A stretch of 44,437 nucleotides of DNA from Chloroflexota bacterium (lineage in GTDB: Bacteria; Chloroflexota; Dehalococcoidia; Bin125), in assembly GCA_028874365.1 (NCBI GenBank), contig JAPPJZ010000033.1, positions 158,657-203,093 of the forward strand, written 5' to 3'. Of the stretch, positions 33,707 to 42,273 are shown piece after piece. Each line of letters opens with the position of its first letter. Positions within the stretch are counted from its first letter, which is position 1. The notes beneath the pieces are model-generated. The model saw only the letters and a list, made by a program, of their open reading frames with translations. It was not told the origin of the DNA and did no database searches. The translations under genes were made by a program, and so were the position numbers.

Positions 33707-36218
33707 GTCGCTTCCGCTGCATTTGAGGCGCTTCAGGCCGTCGTACCAGCCGCCATTGCTGCTCTGGACGCTGGCATTCACGGCTGGAGTAGCGCTCGCG
33801 CTCCTCGAGGCCAACCCATGGATCGCGGCGGCGGCGACCGCCGCGGCGACGATCGGGGCCTTCGCCTCGGCGTCGGCGGCTCCCCGCACATCGAGATTCT
33901 GGCGCGTCAACGTTGTCCTGATCGTGATCTCGCCGACTCTGGTGGGCGCCGGCTTTTGGCGAGGCGAGTCAACCTCCTTCGAGGCCGACAGCATCGCATG
34001 GATCGACCTTTCCGATCAGGTGGTGCAGCTCAGGGGCGTCGTCGCGGACGATCCGGTCCATCGGTCCGCCGGGCTACGCCTGCTGATCGACGCAACCGCC
34101 ATCTCGCTTGGTTCAGAGCGACGTTCAGTTCGAGACCAAGTCCAGCTGCAGATTCCGGAACCGGTCACGATCAAGCGGGGCGACGAAATCACGGTAAGCG
34201 CCACAATCGTCCCGGTTGGGGGAAGCGACGACGACTATCTCAGTTGGCTGGCGAGTCAGCGAGTTGCAGCATCGGCAAACGCGAGGCCGGGCAGCGTTCA
34301 GGTTGTCCGGACCAATCAGCTTTCTTGGTGGCAGTCAACGGCGGCGGACGTTCGCAACGCCCTGAACCACAGTCTGCGCGAGGCGTTGCCACCGCCGCTC
34401 TCGGGTATTGCGCAGGGGATGATCACCGGTCGCCGGGATGGCATTGACCCGGCACTCCGCAGCGACCTCAACGACACATCGCTCTCTCATTTGATTGTCA
34501 TCTCAGGGAGCAATCTCACGCTGCTGACGGCGATTGTCATGGCTGCGTCAGCCTGGCTCTTGGGGCGGAGGCCTGCTGCGATGCTGGTCATCGTTACCGC
34601 GCTGTCGTACGGCGTTCTTATCGGACCGGACCCACCCGTCCAGCGGGCCATGTGGATGGCCATCGTGTTCGCAGCGGCCCATCTCCTGGGGCGCGGCCCC
34701 TCTGCGCTCTACGCGGTCGCAGCGTCAGCCGGAATCTTGATTGGACTGGAGCCCCACATTCTGCTCGACCTGTCATTCCAACTTACGCTCGCCGGCACCC
34801 TTGGCATCGTCCTGCTGATGCCCGCGCTATCGCAGCGATTCCTCAGCGACGAGCAGGGCGCGACCGCTTCGATTCGCGATGCTGCGCTCGTAACTCTCGT
34901 CGCAGGTCTAGCCACGATGCCGCTGATCATTCTGCACTTCGAGCGTGCGGCACTGATCGGGTTGCCAGCCAACGTGCTGGTCACACCCTTATTCAGTTGG
35001 ATGCTGCTTGGCTCAGCAGCCACTGCAGTCGTCGGTCTGGTATCCGAGAGCGCTGCGCTCGTGCTCGCCTGGCCGTTGGCGTGGCTGCCGCTGCGCTGGC
35101 TGACCCTGGTAACGGAGCAGGCGGCGCAAGCGCCCGGAGCCGGCGTCCCGATTCAGGGTTTCAGTCATTGGCACCTGTTACTGATCTATGGCGCCATTGT
35201 CGTCGCCGCCTGGCGGCCGCACAAGGAACGAGTGGCACGCTGGCACCGCACAGGTGCGAGCGACAGGTCGAGAATCCAGCCCGGTCTCCCAGTTCCGCTA
35301 CCTATTGAGTTCATTCCGCGCTTGCGATCACACCTAACGCCCGTCGCCGTCGCCGCAGCAGCCTCGGCGCTCGCTGCTGTGCTCTGGCTTTCCTCTCTAG
35401 GCGGTGGCGGAGAGCGCCTGCGCGTGCATTTTCTAGATGTGGGACAGGGGGACGCGACCCTGTTGGTCACACCGGAAGGACGCTCAGTCCTGATTGACAC
35501 TGGCGAGAGTGCGGACTCCATCCTCGCCGCGTTACGCAAGCACCTACCCGACGGTGCACGCTCGATTGACATGGTGGTGATCACACATCCTCAATCCGAC
35601 CACGGCGAGGCGCTTTGGCCGATCGTCGAGCACTACGACATCGGTCAACTGCTGGTGAATCGGTACTTCGAGGCGACCCGGTTCGGTCAGAGATTGGTCA
35701 GTCTCGCGAAACAACACGAGATTCCCACGATTGCGGCTGAACCGGGGCAGCGCGTCGTCGTGACGGGAGGTCCCGACCTCGTTCTCGACTTGCTCTGGCC
35801 ACCCGTTGCGGGTTTGCCGGAGAGCTACCTCGCCGATCCCAACGCCACGTCCACCGTCTTGCGAGCCAGTTACGGGGATGCGGTGTTCCTGTTCACTGGC
35901 GACATCAACGCACAACAGGAGCTCGACCTGGTGCGCGGTCCCTGCGCTCGTTCCGTTCACTCCTGTGACATCGGAGCCGACGTGCTCAAGGTCTCGCATC
36001 AGGGCAGCCGTTTCTCTTCGACAAGCCTCTTCCTTGAGCGGGTGCGCCCGAACGTGGCCATCGTCAGCGCCGGAGTGCGTAATCCGCATGGGCATCCGCA
36101 CACCGAAGTGATGGCCAATCTGGACCGAATCGGCGCTACCTCGCTGGTCACGGCGGAACGTGGCGACATCTCGCTGAGCACCGACGGACGATCGATCAGC
36201 TTCGCGACGGAGCGCTGA
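33690..36218 (+). CDS. comEC: ComEC/Rec2 DNA-uptake channel
   Basis: The 842-aa protein has the ComEC layout. First come membrane helices and a DUF4131-type OB region (residues about 1-210). The Competence domain follows with many helices, LSHLIVISGSNLTLLTAI and IGPDPPVQRAMWMAIVFAAAHLLGRG. After a cytoplasmic linker comes a metallo-beta-lactamase domain (from about 575): VHFLDVGQGDATLLVTPEGRSVLIDTG, ITHPQSDHGE, FLFTGDINAQQE, VLKVSHQGSRFSS. The HxHxDH box reads HPQSDH, with Gln for the second His, a variation seen in some ComEC. It admits single-stranded DNA to the cytoplasm. The ATG at 33690 lies within the end of comEA. Confidence 0.93.
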   Translation: MSRWTRSLPLHLRRFRPSYQPPLLLWTLAFTAGVALALLEANPWIAAAATAAATIGAFASASAAPRTSRFWRVNVVLIVISPTLVGAGFWRGESTSFEADSIAWIDLSDQVVQLRGVVADDPVHRSAGLRLLIDATAISLGSERRSVRDQVQLQIPEPVTIKRGDEITVSATIVPVGGSDDDYLSWLASQRVAASANARPGSVQVVRTNQLSWWQSTAADVRNALNHSLREALPPPLSGIAQGMITGRRDGIDPALRSDLNDTSLSHLIVISGSNLTLLTAIVMAASAWLLGRRPAAMLVIVTALSYGVLIGPDPPVQRAMWMAIVFAAAHLLGRGPSALYAVAASAGILIGLEPHILLDLSFQLTLAGTLGIVLLMPALSQRFLSDEQGATASIRDAALVTLVAGLATMPLIILHFERAALIGLPANVLVTPLFSWMLLGSAATAVVGLVSESAALVLAWPLAWLPLRWLTLVTEQAAQAPGAGVPIQGFSHWHLLLIYGAIVVAAWRPHKERVARWHRTGASDRSRIQPGLPVPLPIEFIPRLRSHLTPVAVAAAASALAAVLWLSSLGGGGERLRVHFLDVGQGDATLLVTPEGRSVLIDTGESADSILAALRKHLPDGARSIDMVVITHPQSDHGEALWPIVEHYDIGQLLVNRYFEATRFGQRLVSLAKQHEIPTIAAEPGQRVVVTGGPDLVLDLLWPPVAGLPESYLADPNATSTVLRASYGDAVFLFTGDINAQQELDLVRGPCARSVHSCDIGADVLKVSHQGSRFSSTSLFLERVRPNVAIVSAGVRNPHGHPHTEVMANLDRIGATSLVTAERGDISLSTDGRSISFATER

Positions 36219-36279
36219 TTCTTCGATATCGTCACAAGACGCGGCAACGCGCCGATGGCCGAGGCGCGCTGGCGTGAGC

Positions 36280-36366
36280 GCCGGGATGGCGGAATTGGCA
36301 GACGCGGCGGACTTAAAATCCGCTGGCCTAACGGCCGTGTGGGTTCGAGCCCCTCTCCCGGCACCA
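36280..36366 (+). tRNA. tRNA-Leu (anticodon UAA), CCA encoded
   Basis: Acceptor stem GCCGGGA / TCCCGGC, D-loop region GGCGGAATTGGCAGAC, anticodon arm GCGGA-CTTAAAA-TCCGC (anticodon TAA), a long class-II variable arm TGGCCTAACGGCCG, T-arm GGGTTCGAGCCCC, discriminator A and a genomic CCA. A small CGCGCC/GGCGCG hairpin (36248-36268) lies between the comEC stop and the tRNA. Confidence 0.96.
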
Positions 36367-36447
36367 CTTGCCACTCGGATCGCTTGAAGCCCTAGAATGC
36401 GCTGCGCAACGGCACACCGGCGTGTCGTGCCCAGAAAGGATGTCGCG

Positions 36448-37533
36448 ATGAAAGCCGCTGTCTTCCACGGCCCGCATCAGGATTTGACGATCGAAGACGT
36501 TGACGTATCCAAGCCTGGACCGCGCGAGGTGTTGGTTAAGACGGCCGCCTCCGGCGTCTGCCACTCCGACCTGCACTTCGTCGAGGGTCTCTACCCCTTC
36601 CAGGCGCCCGGCATTCTCGGACACGAAGCCGCCGGCGTCGTCGAGGAAGTTGGCGAACTGGTTCAACAGTTCAAGTCCGGCGACCACGTAATCATGTGTC
36701 TCTCGGTCTTCTGCGGAAACTGCTCCTACTGCCTCAGCGGCCGGCCCAATCTCTGCCGCAGCCCGGAAACACAGCGCCGACCGGATGAAGATCCCCGTCT
36801 CTCCTGGAACGGTAATCCCGTCGCACAGTTCGCCAACCTCTCGACCTACGCGGAGTACACGCTGGTCCACGAGAACGCGCTCGTCTACGTCGACGACGAC
36901 ATGCCGTTGGACAAGGCCGCTCTGATCGGATGCGGCGTGATGACCGGCGCCGGCGCTGCGATGAATACCGCCAAGGTGCATCACGGCAGCACCGTGGCGG
37001 TCTTTGGCGCCGGCGGCGTCGGCCTCTCAGCGATTCAGGGTGCGCGGATCGCCGGAGCCAAGCAGATCATCGCCGTCGACCTGCACGAGCACAAACTGGC
37101 CCTGGCCCGCGAGCTCGGCGCCACGCACTCGGTCGACGCCTCCACAGGCGACCCAGTCGCCCAGATCCAGGACATGACCGACGGCGAGGGCGTCGACTTC
37201 AGCTTCGAGGCGATCGGCCTCAAGTCCGTCGCCGAGCAGTGCTTCGCAGCGATCAAGCGGGGCGGCGTCGCCACCATCATCGGCATGGTCCCGCTCGGAC
37301 AAACGCTGGAGATTCCGGCCCACGAACTGCTCTCCGAAAAGGTGCTGCAGGGCTCGAGCATGGGCAGCAACCGCTTCCGCACGGACATGCCAAACCTCGT
37401 CGACTATTACCGCCAGGGCCGCCTAATGCTCGACGAGATGGTCAGCGTGACTGCGCCGCTCGAGGACATCAACGAAGCCTTCCGGGCCATGAAGGCCGGC
37501 GAGGTCGCCCGCACGGTTCTGACCAGCTTCTAG
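36448..37533 (+). CDS. Zinc-dependent alcohol dehydrogenase (MDR family, class III-like)
   Basis: The 361-aa enzyme has a catalytic zinc site (GVCHSDLH, GHEAAGVV), a structural zinc site with four Cys (CGNCSYCLSGRPNLC, about residues 92-106), and the NAD-binding turn AVFGAGGVGLSAIQGARIAGAKQIIAVD. GCGVMTGAGAAMNTAKVHHG is typical of the formaldehyde/long-chain (class III) branch, so it oxidises an alcohol or S-hydroxymethyl-thiol with NAD. The start is the ATG at 36448 with AGAAAGGA upstream; the frame to 36397 starts in the tRNA spacer and is not used. Followed by a strong terminator. Confidence 0.9.
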   Translation: MKAAVFHGPHQDLTIEDVDVSKPGPREVLVKTAASGVCHSDLHFVEGLYPFQAPGILGHEAAGVVEEVGELVQQFKSGDHVIMCLSVFCGNCSYCLSGRPNLCRSPETQRRPDEDPRLSWNGNPVAQFANLSTYAEYTLVHENALVYVDDDMPLDKAALIGCGVMTGAGAAMNTAKVHHGSTVAVFGAGGVGLSAIQGARIAGAKQIIAVDLHEHKLALARELGATHSVDASTGDPVAQIQDMTDGEGVDFSFEAIGLKSVAEQCFAAIKRGGVATIIGMVPLGQTLEIPAHELLSEKVLQGSSMGSNRFRTDMPNLVDYYRQGRLMLDEMVSVTAPLEDINEAFRAMKAGEVARTVLTSF

Positions 37534-37557
37534 TTCGCCGTCGGTCGGATGACCTGA

Positions 37558-37582
37558 AGGGGCGGCCGCAAAGGCCGCCCCT
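37558..37582 (+). terminator. Hairpin terminator of the alcohol dehydrogenase gene
   Basis: A 10-bp stem AGGGGCGGCC / GGCCGCCCCT with loop GCAAA, 24 nt after the stop. No long T tract follows, only a few Ts. It insulates the dehydrogenase from tRNA-Ser. Confidence 0.7.
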
Positions 37583-37631
37583 GTGGCGTCTTCTTGGAAT
37601 CGGAGACGGATCACCGCGAGCTTTGCGCCTC

Positions 37632-37645
37632 GGTGACCGGTCACC
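37632..37645. promoter_or_regulatory. Perfect 14-bp palindrome at the tRNA-Ser promoter
   Basis: GGTGACCGGTCACC is an exact palindrome 23 nt before the 5' end of tRNA-Ser. TACGAT at 37654-37659 is a candidate -10, which would put the palindrome over the -35 region. A repressor or activator site is possible. Confidence 0.45.
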
Positions 37646-37668
37646 AGTCGATGTACGATTTGCAGTGC

Positions 37669-37758
37669 GGAGGGGTGGCCGAGCGGACGAAGGCGGCGGT
37701 CTTGAAAACCGTTAGGCGTGCAAGCGTCTCGGGGGTTCGAATCCCTCCCCCTCCGCCA
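37669..37758 (+). tRNA. tRNA-Ser (anticodon UGA), CCA encoded
   Basis: Acceptor stem GGAGGGG / CCCCTCC, anticodon arm GCGGT-CTTGAAA-ACCGT (anticodon TGA), a long variable arm (AGGCGTGCAAGCGTCTC), T-arm GGGGGTTCGAATCCC, discriminator G and CCA. The serS gene lies 2 kb downstream on the opposite strand. Confidence 0.95.
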
Positions 37759-37780
37759 TCACCTTTCCGAATTGTGGTCC

Positions 37781-38407
37781 TTACGCCGCGCCCGCGATGG
37801 CGCGCGCCACGGTGACAACTGCGTCCACCGTCGTTGGGTACGGCAGACCTTCCCCGGTTCGATGCGCCGCTACGCGCACTAGCGACGCGGACGGCACCAC
37901 TTCGACGTGAATGATCCCGGGCTCTCGCAATGCCGTACTGACCCATCTGGCCACGCGCTCGTTCCCGGTCAGCAGTTCAACCACATCGGACGCTCCGGCA
38001 CCAGTCGCGTCCAGCGGGCGCCAGGCGAAGTCACGCGCTTCGCCAACGCCTTCGCGAGCGGTGTCCGGCTGGGCGTGGATCGCGGTGGCCCAGCGTGCCG
38101 GCCATTGATCGGGTAGCGCCCGTCGGTCGAGCGTCACGTGGATTCCCGTCACCGTGATTCGACCCGAGTGACCGGCCGCGTCGCCGCCGATGCGGGAGGC
38201 GATCACGTGCTGCAAGGGCGCCTGGCCGGCCTCCAGGTCGATCACGGCCAACGCTCGCGTGCCCCTTGGAAACGACAGCTCCCTAACGATCCGTTGGCCG
38301 TCCTCTGCTGACTCACCGCTGACGTTTCGCTTGGCGAGCATGTCGATCACCGCGTTGGTCGCTTCGGTGTCGGGCCCGCGCCGAAACAGCCGACTGAGGA
38401 TGCTCAC
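37781..38407 (-). CDS. Conserved-looking protein of unknown function
   Basis: A 208-aa protein not recognised. It starts MSILSRLFRRGPDTEATNAVIDMLAKR. The centre is a mixed alpha-beta domain (TRALAVIDLEAGQAPLQHVIASRIGGD, RITVTGIHVTLDR) and the end is IIHVEVVPSASLVRVAAHRTGEGLPYPTTVDAVVTVARAIAGAA. No signal or membrane segment, no catalytic motif visible. The GTG at 38407 is chosen because AGGGAAG lies 7 nt upstream; the frame to 38824 is only the shadow of the divergent gene. Confidence 0.62.
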   Translation of the reverse strand: MSILSRLFRRGPDTEATNAVIDMLAKRNVSGESAEDGQRIVRELSFPRGTRALAVIDLEAGQAPLQHVIASRIGGDAAGHSGRITVTGIHVTLDRRALPDQWPARWATAIHAQPDTAREGVGEARDFAWRPLDATGAGASDVVELLTGNERVARWVSTALREPGIIHVEVVPSASLVRVAAHRTGEGLPYPTTVDAVVTVARAIAGAA

Positions 38408-38482
38408 AGGACTTCCCTTGCTTCGTGCCAGATCTCGGCGGGATGTGCGCCATAATGCTACGCGCTGAAGTGGGGGCAACCG

Positions 38483-38884
38483 ATGCTCGTGGTCATGCGC
38501 AGATTCTGGATCCAAAAGGGCTCGATTGACGAGTTCGAGCGACTCAGTCGTGAAGAGATCTGGCCGCCGATTGAAGCGGCCGGCGCCAGCATCCTGGGCA
38601 TGTTCCGGGCCGAGGAGCCTCACCCCAACGAAGAAGTCACGGAACCCTGCGACATGGTCATCCTGCTGACGCAGTACACCGATCGCGACCACTGGCACGC
38701 TGTTCGAGCTCGCGCAGACACCTGGCGCGGTCCCGATGACGTGCGAACCAGGCTGGCCGAGGGAGGGCGCGCGAGGCACCAGCTCACGTTGGCCACGCAT
38801 CCCACCTTCACCGAGCCGGTCCACGTGAAGATCGGCGGTCCCTTCTTCACCTGGACGGAGGATCCGATGGGGAGCGTCGAGTAG
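38483..38884 (+). CDS. Small dimeric alpha-beta-barrel-like protein of unknown function
   Basis: A 133-aa protein whose shape (MLVVMRRFWIQKGSIDEFERLSREEIWPPIEAAGASILGMFRAEEP, CDMVILLTQYTDRDHWHAVRARADTW) resembles the ferredoxin-like ABM/NIPSNAP/EthD barrels: a beta strand, a long helix, then a WHAVR-type second half. Such proteins bind or modify small aromatic molecules. AAGTGGGGG precedes the ATG. It diverges from the unknown gene at 37781, and its last 38 nt overlap the end of the methyltransferase gene. Confidence 0.68.
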   Translation: MLVVMRRFWIQKGSIDEFERLSREEIWPPIEAAGASILGMFRAEEPHPNEEVTEPCDMVILLTQYTDRDHWHAVRARADTWRGPDDVRTRLAEGGRARHQLTLATHPTFTEPVHVKIGGPFFTWTEDPMGSVE

Positions 38885-39722
38885 CGCCCCGGGTCGCGCG
38901 CAGCGAGAACATCAACGGTAGGCGTCGGTCAGGCTTACCGTCGATGTCGGGCAAGCGCCAAACACCTCGCTCCGTTTCAACCAGCCAGGGAAGCGCCGGA
39001 TAGACGGTCCAATCCTGCTCGTGCAGGAAATCGATCTGCAATCCTGCCGCCACCACGGCGGTCACAATCTGGCCCAGGCCGTGATTCCACTCGTATGACT
39101 CCTGGTGCTCAAACGTGGCTGTCGGGTCGGTGTAATCGCCGTCGCCGCTCCAATGCAGCGGTTGTTCGGTCTCGAAGTAGGGGTAACGCAGCGGCAACTC
39201 ACCGACCGGCGCGTCGTCGTCGACCGAAAACGTGATTGGATGTACGTCCCGGACGTACAACTGGCCGCCGTCTTTCAGGAATCCGGCGCAGACTTTTGCC
39301 CAACCGGCGATGTCAGGCAACCAGCACAACGCACCAATGTTCACGTAGACCACATCGAATGACCCCAGCTGGTCAGACAGGACTTCAGGCGACGCGTACA
39401 ACTCCGATTCGACGAACTCAGCCTTCAAGCCTGCCCGAGTGGCAATCTCGCGAGCGGTATCGACCGCTGACGGCGCGAAGTCGACGCCCACGACCTCGGC
39501 CCCCGCTCGAGCCCACGAGAGCGTGTCCAGGCCGAAATGGCACTGAAGATGCAGCAGCGACTTTCCTGCAACGTTGCCGACTTCATCCAGGTCAAGTGGC
39601 AGAAGCGTCGATTCGCCTGCCAGGAACCGGTCGACCCCGTAGAAGTCTGAGGCGGCGTGAACCGGAACCGATTCGTCCCAGCGAGCGCGATTCGCTTCCC
39701 GAAACTGGTCAAGCGATGACAC
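38847..39722 (-). CDS. Class-I SAM-dependent methyltransferase
   Basis: A 291-aa protein with a class-I methyltransferase core: KSLLHLQCHFGLDTLSWARAGAEVVGVDFAPSAVDTAREIATRAGL (motif I and the acidic loop, residues about 53-99) and FDVVYVNIGALCWLPDIAGWAKVCAGFLKDGGQLYVRDVHP. The C-terminal third (HWSGDGDYTDPTATFEHQESYEWNHGLGQIVTAVVAAGLQIDFLHEQDW) probably binds the acceptor, which is unknown. The GTG start lies 14 nt inside the serS end, so translation may be coupled to serS. Confidence 0.86.
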   Translation of the reverse strand: MSSLDQFREANRARWDESVPVHAASDFYGVDRFLAGESTLLPLDLDEVGNVAGKSLLHLQCHFGLDTLSWARAGAEVVGVDFAPSAVDTAREIATRAGLKAEFVESELYASPEVLSDQLGSFDVVYVNIGALCWLPDIAGWAKVCAGFLKDGGQLYVRDVHPITFSVDDDAPVGELPLRYPYFETEQPLHWSGDGDYTDPTATFEHQESYEWNHGLGQIVTAVVAAGLQIDFLHEQDWTVYPALPWLVETERGVWRLPDIDGKPDRRLPLMFSLRATRGATRRSPSDPPSR

Positions 39723-40971
39723 GCGAACCCATCCGCGAGGCCAGCATGTCGGGCAAGATGACCGAGCCGTCGGACTGCTGGCCGTTCTCCAGCAGCGCGG
39801 CGATGGTCCTGGGCAGCGCCAGACCTGAGCCGTTCAGCGTGTGCACGAACCGCGTGCCCTTCTTGCCTTCCGGCCGATAACGAACATTCGCCCGCCGGGC
39901 CTGGAAGTCGGTGCAGTTGGAAATGCTGGACACTTCCAGCCACTCCTGCGCTCCGGGCGCCCAGATCTCGAGGTCGTAGCTGACCGAGGCGCTGAATCCG
40001 ATGTCGCCGCTGCAGATCTGCAGCACGCGATACTCCAACTCCAGTCCCTGTAGCAACGACTCCGCCGAAGCCAACATCTCGTCCAATGCCGACGCGGATG
40101 TTTCGGGGGTCGTGAACTGATACATCTCGACTTTCTCGAACTGATGCACCCGTTTGATGCCGCGCACGTCGCGTCCGGCGCTGGTCTTCTCCCGGCGGAA
40201 GCACGGCGTATGCGCGGCATAGCGAATCGGCAGCTGATCTTCCGAGAGGATCTCGTCCGCATGCATGTTGGTCAGCGGCACCTCGGCAGTCGGGACGAAG
40301 TAGTAGTCCTCTTCTTCGTCGCGGTAGAGATTGTCGCGGAACTTGGGCAACTGACCCGAGGCGCGCATCGCGTCCTCGCGCACCATCGCCGGGACGTAGC
40401 ACTCCTCATAGCCGGACTCGCCGTGGCAATCGAGGAACCAGCCGATCAACGCTCGCTGCAGACGAGCGCCCGCGCCTCGCAGGGCGTACATGCGAGAGCC
40501 CGACATCGCGGCGGCTCGCTCGATGTCGATGATGCCGAGATGTTCGCCGATCTCCCAATGCGGCTTCGGCTCGAAGTCGAACGCCCGACGTTCGCCCCAC
40601 TCGCGTACCGCGACATTTGATTCCTCGTCGTCGCCGTCCGGGGTTTCGTCGCCGACCACGTTGGGAATCTCGGAGAGGAGCGCGTTCATGGATGATTCCA
40701 CGGCACGCAACTGCTCTTCCAGCTCATCGATCCGCGCCGCCGATACTCGCTGGGCGGCAATCAGTCGCTGGCGCTCCTCGTTGTCGCCGGCCTTGCCGAT
40801 GGCTCGGCCGGCGTTGTTGCGTTCGGCCCGAAGCTCCTCCAGTTCGACCAACACGCCACGGCGTCGCTCGTCGGCCTCGATTGCCTCATCGAGCGGAGCC
40901 TCCGCCCTGCGACGCACCAACGATCGACGAATGGTCTCCGTTTCCTCCCGCACCATTTGCGCTGAGATCAC
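39709..40971 (-). CDS. serS: Seryl-tRNA synthetase
   Basis: A 420-aa class-II synthetase. The N-terminal coiled-coil arm, REETETIRRSLVRRR to about residue 100, grips the long arm of tRNA-Ser. The core has motif 2, CFRREKTSAGRDVRGIKRVHQFEKVEMYQF, and motif 3, GSGLALPRTIAALLENGQ; TAEVPLTNMHADEIL binds serine. SerRS also charges tRNA-Sec with serine, which matters because this window has a selenoprotein. The GTG at 40971 follows GGAG by 8 nt; an ATG five codons later is an alternative. It overlaps the Nudix gene by 4 nt. Confidence 0.95.
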   Translation of the reverse strand: MISAQMVREETETIRRSLVRRRAEAPLDEAIEADERRRGVLVELEELRAERNNAGRAIGKAGDNEERQRLIAAQRVSAARIDELEEQLRAVESSMNALLSEIPNVVGDETPDGDDEESNVAVREWGERRAFDFEPKPHWEIGEHLGIIDIERAAAMSGSRMYALRGAGARLQRALIGWFLDCHGESGYEECYVPAMVREDAMRASGQLPKFRDNLYRDEEEDYYFVPTAEVPLTNMHADEILSEDQLPIRYAAHTPCFRREKTSAGRDVRGIKRVHQFEKVEMYQFTTPETSASALDEMLASAESLLQGLELEYRVLQICSGDIGFSASVSYDLEIWAPGAQEWLEVSSISNCTDFQARRANVRYRPEGKKGTRFVHTLNGSGLALPRTIAALLENGQQSDGSVILPDMLASRMGSRVIA

Positions 40972-41489
40972 GCTTCGGTCTCCTCGAATGTTGCTATATG
41001 GTCGATTGCCGCCATCCCCAGGATCCGCACGTCCTCGGAGATTCGCGCCGAGACGCCCTCAAGCGTCATCGGCGCGTCATCCTCCAGTTGTTGCCGACTC
41101 ACCCATCGCCACGTTTCGCCCGGCGGCCTCGGTCGTTCGCTGTTCATCGGTCTAGTGAAGTAGATCATGTCGATGTGGTGGTGGGCGTCTTCGCCGCCGA
41201 AGGACCGGATTGGCTCCACCATGATCGTCGCCGGCGGCGATAACTGTGGTGGATCGTTATACGCGAACCGCGACGAGGTCGGCAAGATCTGCACCGAGAA
41301 CCCGGTCTCCTCCAAGGCCTCGCGACGGGCGGCCTGCATTGGATCTTCGTTCGCTTCGATGTGGCCGCCGGGAGGCAGCCACAAGCCAACTTTACGATGC
41401 CAGTGCAACAGGGTCGCGCCGTCCATCGACACAAACGCGGTCACCGTGAAGTGTCGGATACCGTCCACGCGACGTACCGTATCGCACAT
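40968..41489 (-). CDS. Nudix hydrolase upstream of serS
   Basis: A 173-aa Nudix protein: HWHRKVGLWLPPGGHIEANEDPMQAARREALEETGFSVQ contains the box G-x5-E-x7-REALEETG. The ribonucleotide-type motif KVGLWLPPGGH precedes it, and later HHIDMIYF and MTLEGVSARISEDVRIL appear. The nucleoside-diphosphate substrate is unknown. Its stop overlaps the serS GTG (4 nt). The ATG at 41489 overlaps the ATG of the divergent gene at 41488 (CATG), so no 5' untranslated region is possible without invading the neighbour; an inner GTG at 41468 is an alternative. Confidence 0.85.
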   Translation of the reverse strand: MCDTVRRVDGIRHFTVTAFVSMDGATLLHWHRKVGLWLPPGGHIEANEDPMQAARREALEETGFSVQILPTSSRFAYNDPPQLSPPATIMVEPIRSFGGEDAHHHIDMIYFTRPMNSERPRPPGETWRWVSRQQLEDDAPMTLEGVSARISEDVRILGMAAIDHIATFEETEA

Positions 41490-42240
41490 GGAACTGATCT
41501 CGGCCGAGAACGGCATGTCGCCAACCTGGTCGCCCGACGGCCGACAGATCGCCTTCCTCAGCAACCGGGCGGAGGGCTGGGACTTGTACACGATGCCCGC
41601 GGCCGGAGGTGAAGCGACCCGATTGACGAGTGGGGCCACGGCAGACAGCCCCGCCTGGTCGACTGACGGTGGCTGGATCGCCGTCGAGCGCAATGATCGG
41701 ATTGAGGCAGTCTCGCCGGACGGCAGCGCACGCAAGGTGCTGGTCGAGGATGCCAGCCAACCGGCGTGGTCGCCGAGCCAGCAGCTTGCCTTTGTGCGCA
41801 ATCGGGATCTCTACGTTCTGGAGGTGGACGGCACGGAGCGGCTCATCTTGCGAGATGCCGATCAGCCTCATTGGTCGGCGGATGGAGAGACCATTGTCTT
41901 TGCCAGGCGCGGGATCTGGGAGCTGGATGTCGGAAGCGGCAGGCTCAGGCAGCGAACCCAGAATCCAGTAGACGAGTCGCCCTGCATCCAGTTCGACGGC
42001 GACATCGTCTTCATTCGCCATGCGCAACTCATGATCATCCACCAAGACGGCGCCATGACCGATATCTCCTATCACCCGTCTCCGGCGGGCGCGCCGGCGC
42101 CGCATCCACTGGAGATCGACACCGTCGCCTATCAGCTGCACGACGGCGGCAACTGGGACATCGTCACTGCCTCGCTGGAGCATGGCAACGTGCGTAGGTT
42201 GACTCGCGCGACCTGGACGTCGTGGAATGCGCGGCTGTGA
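41488..42240 (+). CDS. TolB/PD40-type beta-propeller protein
   Basis: A 250-aa protein with PD40/WD40-like blades: PTWSPDGRQIAFLSNRAEGWDLYTMPAAGGEATRLTSG, PAWSTDGGWIAVERNDRIEAVSPDGSARKVL, PAWSPSQQLAFVRNRDLYVLEVDG and PHWSADGETIVFARRGIWELDVGSGR, with two or three further blades to the end. It has no signal peptide, unlike TolB. These short propellers often bind proteins or oligopeptides. Its ATG and that of the divergent Nudix gene share two bases. No ribosome site is apparent, so it may be leaderless. Confidence 0.8.
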   Translation: MELISAENGMSPTWSPDGRQIAFLSNRAEGWDLYTMPAAGGEATRLTSGATADSPAWSTDGGWIAVERNDRIEAVSPDGSARKVLVEDASQPAWSPSQQLAFVRNRDLYVLEVDGTERLILRDADQPHWSADGETIVFARRGIWELDVGSGRLRQRTQNPVDESPCIQFDGDIVFIRHAQLMIIHQDGAMTDISYHPSPAGAPAPHPLEIDTVAYQLHDGGNWDIVTASLEHGNVRRLTRATWTSWNARL

Positions 42241-42273
42241 CGGTCTGGATCCCAGCTTCGGTATCGTGACCGC

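Noticed and set aside
37781-38824. 347-aa version of the unknown minus-strand protein
   Set aside because: The first 139 codons lie antisense to the divergent gene at 38483, and a good GTG with ribosome site exists at 38407.
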